A stretch of 5,125 nucleotides of DNA from an uncultured Bacteroidota bacterium (lineage in GTDB: Bacteria > Bacteroidota > Bacteroidia > 2-12-FULL-35-15). The position numbers and the translations under genes are program-made. Below are positions 1 to 5,125 of this stretch, piece by piece (the first letter of the stretch is position 1; every line of letters starts with the position of its first letter). Below the pieces are notes generated by a model that was not told the DNA's origin, searched no databases, and saw only the letters and a list, made by a program, of their open reading frames with translations. The DNA lies in NCBI GenBank assembly GCA_903881065.1, contig CAIRRW010000106.1, positions 1 to 5,125 on the forward strand, in the 5' to 3' direction.

Positions 1-111
1 CCTTTAGTCTTTAATTTGTCGATAGATAAATTTAAGGATGTAGATTTTATAGAGTTTTTACTTCTATTATTACTAAAGGCTTTGGATGAATCCGATACGA
101 AGATATACTAA
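1..111 (+). CDS. 3' end of an unidentified protein gene (partial)
   Basis: The first reading frame is open from the left edge to a TAA at 109-111 and gives 36 residues. The other two plus frames hit stops within the first 12 bases. The visible tail is a mixed hydrophilic and hydrophobic stretch (FKDVDFIEF), then a run of six leucines, then a charged end (KALDESDTKIY). It reads like an ordinary protein C-terminus, perhaps a final amphipathic helix, but no family is recognisable. The start and most of the gene lie outside the window. In AT-rich DNA a 36-codon open frame can arise by chance, so this is a moderate call. A weak terminator-like hairpin follows at 135-191, which agrees with a gene ending here. 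Confidence 0.5.
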   Translation, partial: PLVFNLSIDKFKDVDFIEFLLLLLLKALDESDTKIY

Positions 112-134
112 TGCAAACTAATAAGCCGAATAAT

Positions 135-191
135 AAATACAATCGTTGATAAGTAAATGTGGCGTAATAATTGGCACGATTTTATTTTTTT
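135..191 (+). terminator. possible weak Rho-independent terminator
   Basis: The arm at 135-146 (AAATACAATCGT) pairs with 176-187 (ACGATTTTATTT) over 12 positions with one C/T mismatch. A run of seven T follows, to 191. It lies 24 bases after the stop of the partial gene, where a terminator would be expected. Against it, the loop is 29 bases, the stem is AT-rich, and part of the T tract is used in the stem. This is a tentative call. Confidence 0.25.
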
Positions 192-268
192 CCACCTCTT
201 CCTGTTCGCCCACCTCTTCACGCTTTTGAAAATATTCGTCGAAAGGAGAGGAAGAAAATGGAAATAAA
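181..268. repeat. imperfect inverted repeat, foldable intergenic element
   Basis: A pyrimidine-rich arm at 181-203 pairs with a purine-rich arm at 249-268. TCTTCCT (197-203) matches AGGAAGA (249-255) exactly. TTTATTT plus CC (181-187 and 192-193) matches GGAAATAAA (260-268) if four T are bulged out. The enclosed segment has its own 7-bp stem, 223-229 with 239-245 (one G-T wobble, 9-base loop). A second way to fold the purine tract pairs 213-218 (CCTCTT) with 246-251 (GAGAGG). Biased pyrimidine and purine runs pair easily by chance, so function is unproven. No T-run follows the downstream arm, so it is not a standard plus-strand terminator. Confidence 0.35.
192..219. repeat. 10-bp direct repeat CCACCTCTTC, two copies
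   Basis: CCACCTCTTC occurs at 192-201 and again at 210-219, 18 bases apart, inside a pyrimidine-rich stretch. Both copies can compete for pairing with the purine-rich segment at 246-255. This part of the intergenic region is visibly richer in G and C than its surroundings. Confidence 0.6.
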
Positions 269-320
269 GTTATACAATTGGATGGAGAGAGAACGTTTAT
301 TTTAATACTACTTTTTATCT

Positions 321-328
321 TAGCTTTG
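321..328 (+). promoter_or_regulatory. Bacteroidota-type -7 promoter box (TAGCTTTG) for the T9SS cargo gene
   Basis: TAGCTTTG is an exact match to the Bacteroidota -7 consensus TAnnTTTG and lies 35 bases before the ATG at 364, so the leader would be about 30 bases. No clear TTG -33 element is found 17-23 bases upstream. No Shine-Dalgarno sequence precedes the ATG and the upstream sequence is A/T-rich, as is usual in this phylum. Confidence 0.4.
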
Positions 329-363
329 TAATATTAAACAGTATAATAACTAAATCTATAATC

Positions 364-1206
364 ATGAAAAAAACACTACTAATTCTTACCACATCAATCA
401 TTACATTATCAACAGCTTTAGTATCTAAAGCATACAGCCAAACGTATAATTTAGTTCAAACATTTGAAGCTGGCGGCACAGGCACAGATAATTGCTGGAC
501 AGGATATAATGCCACATCGGTTCCATCAACAAATGATTTTTTTACAGCAAGTACGCCTGTGCAATCCGGTATATACTGCGGCGGTATGTATAGTTGCTGC
601 GGCGGTGCTTCATCAAATAATCCAACGTATTATATTTCGCCGGTTATAACAAATGGAGTTCATAATGTAAAAGTTTATCTTCGTCAGAGCAGTTCGTTTA
701 ACGAAAATTTCGAGATTGGAGTCGTATCCGATGCTATGGGCACAGGCTTCACTGCATCATACACCAAATCAGTTTGGCCTGGGTCAGCCACTTGGGAACT
801 CACCAATACTTCAATCACCACCACTTCAACTAATAATCGTATTGCTTTTCGTGTGCCGCCTGCAAGTCTCAAAACTTATTATTTAGATAGTATCGTTATC
901 TCCAATTCAGGCAATGCTACTTCAGGTTGCAGTTATCTTTCCACCTCAGTAAACGAAATTTCCAATGCTGCCAATTCCGTTTCTATTTATCCAAATCCGT
1001 CAAACGGAATAATTACTATCGATGTTCAAAATATAAAAGAAGGGAGTATTAAAGTAATAAATGTATTAGGTGATATTGTTTATCAAACTAATATCGGAAA
1101 TCAAAAATCAACTATAAATTTAACTGCTCAGCCAACCGGTATTTATTTTGTACAAATAACTGATGCGAATAAAACGGTGACAAACAGAAAAGTGGTGGTG
1201 CAATAA
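364..1206 (+). CDS. T9SS type A sorting domain-containing secreted protein
   Basis: A 280-residue exported protein. Residues 1-25 form a signal peptide: MKK, a hydrophobic core, then A-Y-S before the likely mature Gln26. Residues about 28-180 are rich in Ser, Thr, Asn and aromatics and look like a beta-sandwich. The pattern (F-E-A-G-G near the start, Y-Y-I-S-P-V around 90, W-E-L-T later, Y-Y-L-D-S-I-V at the end) recalls the jelly-roll adhesion or carbohydrate-binding modules ('choice-of-anchor J' type) common in T9SS cargo, but this assignment is tentative. Cysteines are at 44, 72, 78, 79 and 189. Residues about 203-280 are a C-terminal sorting domain: YPNPSNG at 209-215, then I-K-V-I-N-V-L-G-D-I-V-Y, then P-T-G-I-Y-F-V-Q-I and a basic end, KVVVQ. 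In this family the domain directs export through the T9SS and is removed at the surface. The protein is therefore probably released or anchored on the cell surface; its ligand is unknown. It stands alone between its own promoter box and the downstream operon. The export call is firm, the function is not. Confidence 0.92.
   Translation: MKKTLLILTTSIITLSTALVSKAYSQTYNLVQTFEAGGTGTDNCWTGYNATSVPSTNDFFTASTPVQSGIYCGGMYSCCGGASSNNPTYYISPVITNGVHNVKVYLRQSSSFNENFEIGVVSDAMGTGFTASYTKSVWPGSATWELTNTSITTTSTNNRIAFRVPPASLKTYYLDSIVISNSGNATSGCSYLSTSVNEISNAANSVSIYPNPSNGIITIDVQNIKEGSIKVINVLGDIVYQTNIGNQKSTINLTAQPTGIYFVQITDANKTVTNRKVVVQ
576..606 (+). repeat. in-frame 10-bp direct repeat encoding Cys-Gly-Gly twice
   Basis: CTGCGGCGGT occurs at 576-585 and 597-606, exactly 21 bases (7 codons) apart, inside the T9SS cargo gene. 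It produces C-G-G at residues 72-74 and C-C-G-G at 78-82. The flanking bases do not match, so it is either a short local duplication or convergent codon choice for a Cys-Gly-rich loop. It is GC-rich against an AT-rich gene. Confidence 0.6.
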
Positions 1207-1323
1207 GTTTTCATCGCTCACAAATAATATAAAGCCAAATCCGAAGGCATAAATACCAACCAAAAACATTACAAAAAGCAGCACCTGTTTTCTTATTGTT
1301 ACATTTGCAATTAATTATTATAA
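1207..1323. other. intergenic gap between the cargo gene and the glycosyltransferase operon
   Basis: These 117 bases hold the putative -7 box at 1300-1307. No convincing hairpin with a T-run follows the cargo gene stop, so its terminator is not evident. The minus strand has short open frames here (for example a 27-codon hydrophobic stretch ending at about 1223), but none has a credible gene structure. Confidence 0.5.
1300..1307 (+). promoter_or_regulatory. Bacteroidota-type -7 promoter box (TACATTTG) for the glycosyltransferase operon
   Basis: TACATTTG matches TAnnTTTG exactly and ends 16 bases before the ATG at 1324, giving a very short leader of about 10 bases. No TTG is seen at the expected -33 spacing. 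Its placement, and the same motif before the cargo gene, support real use. It would drive both the GT2 and the GT-C genes. Confidence 0.4.
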
Positions 1324-2259
1324 ATGAACAATACCGAGATAAGCATTATTATTCCTGTTTTTAATAGTGAAAATACTATTGCCATACTGTGTGAAGAAAT
1401 AATTTCGGCTCTTTCCTCTTTTAATTCGTTCGAACTTATCCTCGTGAACGATTGCAGTGCCGATGCAAGCTGGAGAAAAATAATGGAAGCCCACCAACAG
1501 AATAAAAATATTATAGGTGTTAATCTTCGTAAAAATAGTGGTGAGGATAATGCAATAATGGCCGGCCTAAGCATTTCAACAGGTAAAATACTGGTATTGA
1601 TGGATGATGATTTACAGCATAACCCTAAAGATATTATTAAACTATATAACGAATGTAAAAATGGTTATGATGTATGTTTTGCCAATTTCGATGTGAAGAA
1701 ACAAAGTGTTTTTAAAAACATTTCCAGCAAAATTAATGGCAAAGTGATGGAAATATTCCTTAAAAAACCAAAGCACATTTACCTTTCTTCTTTCAAAGCT
1801 ATTAAGCGGGAAATAGCAAATGAGATAATAAGCTTTTCGGGCTCTTTCCCTTATGTAAATGGCATTATATTAACCATCACCAATAATCTTACTCAAATAA
1901 CTGTAGAACATTTTGAGCGAAAAGAAGGCATAAGTAATTACAATAAAAAACGAATGCTGAGTTTGTTTCTAAAATCACTCACCGGGTTTTCCATAGCACC
2001 GCTTCGCATGGCAATATTTGCCGGGTTTGGTGCATCCGTATTTGGTTTCTGTTTAATTATTAAATATCTGCTCGATTATTATTATCATCGGGATTACTTG
2101 CGTGGCTGGACTTCCGTGGTTGTACTGATAATATTTTTCGGAGGTTTAATATTAATGTCACTTGGTATAATCGGCGAATATATCGGCCGTATTTATCTGT
2201 CAATAAATAATAAACCTCAGTACAGTATTGCTGAAGTTGTCAGAAATGATGAAGAGTAA
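1324..2259 (+). CDS. GT2 family polyprenyl-phosphate glycosyltransferase (DPM1/GtrB/ArnC-like)
   Basis: A 311-residue membrane-anchored enzyme predicted to move a sugar from a nucleotide-sugar to undecaprenyl phosphate on the inner face of the cytoplasmic membrane. The GT-A domain is at about 1-210. It opens with the classic start strand S-I-I-I-P-V-F-N (7-14). The nucleotide-binding acidic site is V-N-D-C-S (41-45). N-S-G-E-D-N-A-I-M-A-G-L (71-82) corresponds to the family's NxGxxxAxxxGL segment. The metal-binding motif is D-D-D-L-Q-H (94-99), the family's DxDLQ. R-K-E-G-I-S-N-Y (199-206) is the usual RxxGxSxY segment before the membrane part. Two transmembrane helices follow at about 229-254 and 262-289, with G-E-Y-I-G-R-I-Y at the end of the second, as in GtrB and ArnC relatives. 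Length and domain order are normal for the family. The sugar cannot be read from sequence. No GtrA-like flippase gene is next to it. It overlaps the next gene, which indicates co-transcription and probably translational coupling. Confidence 0.92.
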   Translation: MNNTEISIIIPVFNSENTIAILCEEIISALSSFNSFELILVNDCSADASWRKIMEAHQQNKNIIGVNLRKNSGEDNAIMAGLSISTGKILVLMDDDLQHNPKDIIKLYNECKNGYDVCFANFDVKKQSVFKNISSKINGKVMEIFLKKPKHIYLSSFKAIKREIANEIISFSGSFPYVNGIILTITNNLTQITVEHFERKEGISNYNKKRMLSLFLKSLTGFSIAPLRMAIFAGFGASVFGFCLIIKYLLDYYYHRDYLRGWTSVVVLIIFFGGLILMSLGIIGEYIGRIYLSINNKPQYSIAEVVRNDEE

Positions 2260-3649
2260 ATTAGTACTATTATTTGCTTTACTATTTTATGTTGCCTTAA
2301 CTTTTTTCAGTTCGTCCATCCCTTTCTTTTGGGACAATACCATTTACTCCGAGCTTTCGTCGCATTATTATTTCAATGGATTTAAAACAATAATTGCTCC
2401 TTCCTCACTTGATTTAAGAGGATTTTATTTCTATCAGTTGTACATGAGTCTTGCCTGGAAACTTTTTGGCAGAACGTTACTTGTTTCGCACCTTGTCATC
2501 CTTCCCTTTATAATTGGAATTGTATTTGAATTTTATAAAGTTGCGAAGTATTTCCTGTCTGATAAAATGATACCTGTTGCTATTATTCTATTGTTACTAG
2601 AGCCTACATTTAATACTCAAAGTTTATTGATGGGATATGATATTATTCCGCTTTATTTTTTCATGGTGAGTATTAATCTTCTTCTCCAGCAGAAATTCAA
2701 ATTGCTCCATTTCTCTTTATTATTGCTTGCTTTGAGTAATTTCAGAGGGCTGTTTTTAGTTGCCGCTATTTTTATTTTTCAGCAATTACAATTTTATAAA
2801 GAACATAAATTCTTTCAGATAAAATTATTTATTTATTACCTGCCTGCCACCATTGCAATCATCATTTGGTCTTTGTTCCACAAAATAAATACAGGCTGGT
2901 ATTTCTTTTCTCCAATGTATGAAAACAACGATGAGAAAACAAATTCATTGATGATGATGATAAAACAATTAGGTTTTATTTCGTGGAAACTAATTGACTT
3001 TGGGCGGATAATACTATGGCTGATAACCATTATCGGCTGGTACATTTTATCCCGACGTTTAAGAATCACAGTCAAATTTAAGTTGCTTTTATACTTACTC
3101 TTGATACCCCTTATGGTTACTAGCATTTTTATGGCAGCTATTTCCAACCCCATTGGGCACCGCTATTTTATGTTTACCTATTTAATTTTAATTATTGCGG
3201 CTTGTTATATTATCGAACAGTTAAAATCAAAAAAATCATTTATAGCTGTCATCACTATTGTATCTGTAACATTATGTACCGGCAACATCTGGCTTTATCC
3301 CGAGCGGTTTGGTAACGGTTGGGATTCTTCCTTAAAAGTACTTCCTTATTTCAAAATGAAAAATGAAATGGATAGATTCATAGTAGAAAATAAAATTGCA
3401 CCATCAGATATAGGAACACAATTTCCATTAATTGCCGACAAACAATTTTCTTACCTTACCGATTCATCCTTTCATTATACTAATGTCTGGCGAGGTCCTT
3501 TAAATACTTATAAATATTATCTGCAAACAAATGTAATCAATACTGATATTCCCGAACAGGTTGAAGATGTTAAAAGAAACTGGACTGTAATTAAAGATTT
3601 AAAACAGGGTTTGGTATACCTTATTTTATATAAAAATCCGAAGTACTAA
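2246..3649 (+). CDS. multi-pass membrane glycosyltransferase, GT-C fold (GT39/PMT/ArnT-like)
   Basis: A 467-residue integral membrane protein with about 9-11 hydrophobic segments up to about residue 350, then a soluble tail of about 115 residues. Helix 1 (5-22) is followed by an external loop with P-F-F-W-D-N-T-I-Y-S-E (26-36). Its acidic residues D30 and E36 sit where GT-C enzymes keep their catalytic and metal-binding acids. L-D-L-R-G-F-Y-F-Y (55-63) and K-L-F-G-R-T (72-77) match the early part of the PMT_2 pattern, and G-H-R-Y-F-M (304-309) matches the conserved RY segment near the last helices. Such enzymes take a sugar from a polyprenyl-phosphate carrier on the periplasmic side, which fits the GT2 gene that overlaps it. 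Two ATGs at 2246 and 2249 overlap the GT2 end by 14 or 11 bases. A TTG at 2228 would also open the frame but is less likely. The acceptor and sugar are unknown. The membrane topology is firm; the GT-C family call is good but rests on short motifs. Confidence 0.75.
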   Translation: MMKSKLVLLFALLFYVALTFFSSSIPFFWDNTIYSELSSHYYFNGFKTIIAPSSLDLRGFYFYQLYMSLAWKLFGRTLLVSHLVILPFIIGIVFEFYKVAKYFLSDKMIPVAIILLLLEPTFNTQSLLMGYDIIPLYFFMVSINLLLQQKFKLLHFSLLLLALSNFRGLFLVAAIFIFQQLQFYKEHKFFQIKLFIYYLPATIAIIIWSLFHKINTGWYFFSPMYENNDEKTNSLMMMIKQLGFISWKLIDFGRIILWLITIIGWYILSRRLRITVKFKLLLYLLLIPLMVTSIFMAAISNPIGHRYFMFTYLILIIAACYIIEQLKSKKSFIAVITIVSVTLCTGNIWLYPERFGNGWDSSLKVLPYFKMKNEMDRFIVENKIAPSDIGTQFPLIADKQFSYLTDSSFHYTNVWRGPLNTYKYYLQTNVINTDIPEQVEDVKRNWTVIKDLKQGLVYLILYKNPKY

Positions 3650-5100
3650 TCATGTGAAGTTTCTTTCTTCTTATTTGTAATTTGAATTAATGATATCAGA
3701 AGAAATGGAAGCGCAGGTGTTTTATAACGAACAATAGCTCCCACAGAAGGCGTTGTAATACCAATAAGTACAAACAGAATAATAACAAAACTTATACAGA
3801 AAATAATGAAGGATTTGTTTTCTGCCCTCCTGTTTATGAAAAATAGCGCAACAATAATTAAGAGTACAATGATTACATTTTCAATAGCTGAAAATAATTG
3901 AATTTTACTATTGATATTCCAAAGTGTAGGCTCACAAATCGAATTAAATAATGCTGCGGGTAAGATGATAAAAAAGTTACTGAAATTAGTATTTAGTATA
4001 TCAATATGAAGTATACTTTGTGCGGGAACTATGTTATAATCTAATTTATATTTCGAGGTGTCCGTCGATCCTTTTACCGAATCGAATCTTGACATATCAT
4101 TTGCCTGCCAATAGATATAATCACTTCCTTGCGTAATTTTAAATGTATCTTTGGATATATGATTCAGTTCTTTTAATCTGTTATTAAAATTAATGCAAAC
4201 TACTTTTTGATTGTTCTCCAGGTAAACACCTCCTCTTGCTTCTAATATCGCATTCACCTGTTTGTCTCTAATAATTTTCAAAACATTATAATCCGGATTA
4301 ATAAAACCCAATAGTAACGTAACTACAGCAAATGAAATAACTATTGAAAAGTATTTTAACACTACAAATTTTTCTGATGTTTTATTAACCAATACATTTA
4401 ATGCCAGCCCTGGTAATAATGCCAGTATCACATAAACTTTAATCAATAATAATATCGAAATAGAAAACAGAATGAAGAATATCTTTTTCAAAGTATAACT
4501 TGTTGGCATCCCACAATTAGTTGAATATAAAAAGATGCCTAATCCGAAAAACAGTAACCCTTCTTTCAATACTCCTGAACTCCAGAATAAAACGGATGGG
4601 ACGAAGAATAGAGCAATGAATAATTTGTTTTTATGATTCAATAAATATTTAACAAATGTTTTGAACAAGGCCGTTAGTCCAATCAATGATAAAAAACACA
4701 TAAATACCGTATGAACATGAAAATATCCGAATGAGAAAAATCGAAAAAACATATTTAATAACGAAATGGTTCGTGCATCATTATATAATGTTGAATCAAA
4801 ACTATTCTTCCAGATTTGTAATTCAGGATAAGGTTTATTACTGAATACAACCTGCAGAAACAGTTTAGGATTATCAATTAATAGTTGAAATAATTTGTTT
4901 CCATCATTAAAATAATTTTGAAAGTCTCCTCCTTGATAATAATAATTATAAATCCACCATACAGATGTTCCTGCAATGATTTTAACAATAAAAACAAAAA
5001 CTATTGCACCCTTTGAGAATCCAGGTATCTCAAAGAACTTCATCTTGTAAATCAACAAAATAAGGAGAAGTGCGTATACTATCGGGACTATAACTTGCAT
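3646..5100 (-). CDS. multi-pass membrane protein, putative envelope polysaccharide transferase/polymerase
   Basis: A 484-residue protein if started at the ATG at 5098-5100. The frame is open to the right edge (TTG at 5110-5112 and further codons), so an upstream start outside the window is possible. About ten hydrophobic segments are seen: 2-20, 30-50, 115-150 (two), 160-192 (two), 207-235, 248-267, 375-388, 405-422, 429-448 and 462-474. A hydrophilic region of about 100 residues (270-372) lies between helices and is probably periplasmic. Recognisable signatures are Y-Y-Y-Q-G-G-D-F (53-60), P-S-V-L-F-W-S-S-G-V-L-K-E-G (168-181) and T-T-P-S-V-G-A-I-V-R-Y-K-T-P (449-462). To my recollection these occur in uncharacterised Bacteroidota membrane proteins found in polysaccharide loci. 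A long periplasmic loop with a late conserved Arg-containing segment also resembles Wzy or O-antigen ligase design, but no defining motif is present. It converges on the GT-C gene with interlocked stops. The function is not established. Confidence 0.8.
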   Translation of the reverse strand: MQVIVPIVYALLLILLIYKMKFFEIPGFSKGAIVFVFIVKIIAGTSVWWIYNYYYQGGDFQNYFNDGNKLFQLLIDNPKLFLQVVFSNKPYPELQIWKNSFDSTLYNDARTISLLNMFFRFFSFGYFHVHTVFMCFLSLIGLTALFKTFVKYLLNHKNKLFIALFFVPSVLFWSSGVLKEGLLFFGLGIFLYSTNCGMPTSYTLKKIFFILFSISILLLIKVYVILALLPGLALNVLVNKTSEKFVVLKYFSIVISFAVVTLLLGFINPDYNVLKIIRDKQVNAILEARGGVYLENNQKVVCINFNNRLKELNHISKDTFKITQGSDYIYWQANDMSRFDSVKGSTDTSKYKLDYNIVPAQSILHIDILNTNFSNFFIILPAALFNSICEPTLWNINSKIQLFSAIENVIIVLLIIVALFFINRRAENKSFIIFCISFVIILFVLIGITTPSVGAIVRYKTPALPFLLISLIQITNKKKETSHD

Positions 5101-5109
5101 AAAGAGAGC

Positions 5110-5117
5110 CAAAGGTA
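5110..5117 (-). promoter_or_regulatory. possible -7 box (TACCTTTG) before the minus-strand membrane protein gene
   Basis: Read on the minus strand, TACCTTTG matches TAnnTTTG and lies 9 bases before the ATG at 5100. Transcription from it would leave only a few leader bases, close to leaderless. Any -33 element would be outside the window. The same bases could instead be coding if the gene starts further upstream. A low-confidence call. Confidence 0.2.
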
Positions 5118-5125
5118 TAAACTTA

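Noticed and set aside
464..872. Two short open frames (464-649 plus, 684-872 minus) inside the T9SS cargo gene
   Set aside because: Both lie within a gene with a signal peptide and sorting domain in its own frame; they have no independent support.
1221..1315. Hydrophobic minus-strand frame in the gap between the cargo gene and the GT2 gene, resembling a membrane protein remnant
   Set aside because: It is under 35 codons, lacks a good start with context, matches no family I know, and two frames look equally hydrophobic, which suggests base composition.
1311..1574. 87-codon minus-strand open frame opposite the start of the GT2 gene
   Set aside because: It is the antisense shadow of a well-supported GT2 domain, has no recognisable domain, and its hydrophobicity comes from the complement of the coding strand.
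2228..2245. TTG start at 2228 for the GT-C gene
   Set aside because: Two ATG codons at 2246 and 2249 give a normal short overlap and a membrane segment close to the N-terminus; the six extra residues add nothing recognisable.
2949..2961. Short TGA-type trinucleotide run (tgatgatgatgat) in the GT-C gene
   Set aside because: It is only about four units, codes for Met-Met-Met in frame, and is too short to be called a microsatellite or phase-variable tract.
2836..3153. 105-codon minus-strand open frame inside the GT-C gene
   Set aside because: It is antisense to a transmembrane coding region with clear GT-C features; there is no promoter and no recognisable domain.

Overview
The window is AT-rich DNA from a member of the Bacteroidota. 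Three things support this: a secreted protein with a Type IX secretion (T9SS) C-terminal sorting domain, TAnnTTTG-type -7 promoter boxes just upstream of the genes, and gene starts without a Shine-Dalgarno sequence. The genus cannot be told from the sequence. Nothing indicates a plasmid, prophage, insertion sequence, CRISPR array, tRNA or rRNA.

Layout. Positions 1-111 hold the 3' end of an unrecognised plus-strand gene. Positions 112-363 are intergenic, with a possible weak terminator, a pyrimidine-rich direct repeat that folds against a purine-rich arm, and a -7 box. Positions 364-1206 encode a 280-residue exported protein with a signal peptide, a Cys-containing beta-rich region and a type A T9SS sorting domain. 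A 117-base gap with another -7 box follows. Positions 1324-3649 are a two-gene plus-strand operon with overlapping reading frames: a GT2 polyprenyl-phosphate glycosyltransferase (DPM1/GtrB/ArnC type), then a multi-pass membrane protein that looks like a GT-C (GT39/PMT/ArnT-type) sugar transferase. Positions 3646-5100 on the minus strand encode another multi-pass membrane protein with a large central hydrophilic loop. It resembles uncharacterised Bacteroidota envelope-polysaccharide membrane proteins. Its stop codon interlocks with that of the GT-C gene, and its reading frame is still open at the right edge of the window.

How the genes may work together. GT2 enzymes of this type load a sugar onto undecaprenyl phosphate on the cytoplasmic side, and GT-C enzymes use such lipid-linked sugars on the periplasmic side. 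The overlapping pair is therefore best read as a donor-synthesis and transfer module that decorates a surface glycan, lipid or protein. The minus-strand membrane protein may belong to the same envelope-glycan pathway, as a transferase, polymerase or ligase, but this is inference. The T9SS cargo gene has its own putative promoter and may be only a neighbour. No clearly novel system is visible. The points most worth checking are the unclassified membrane protein, the interlocked convergent stops and the folded intergenic element.
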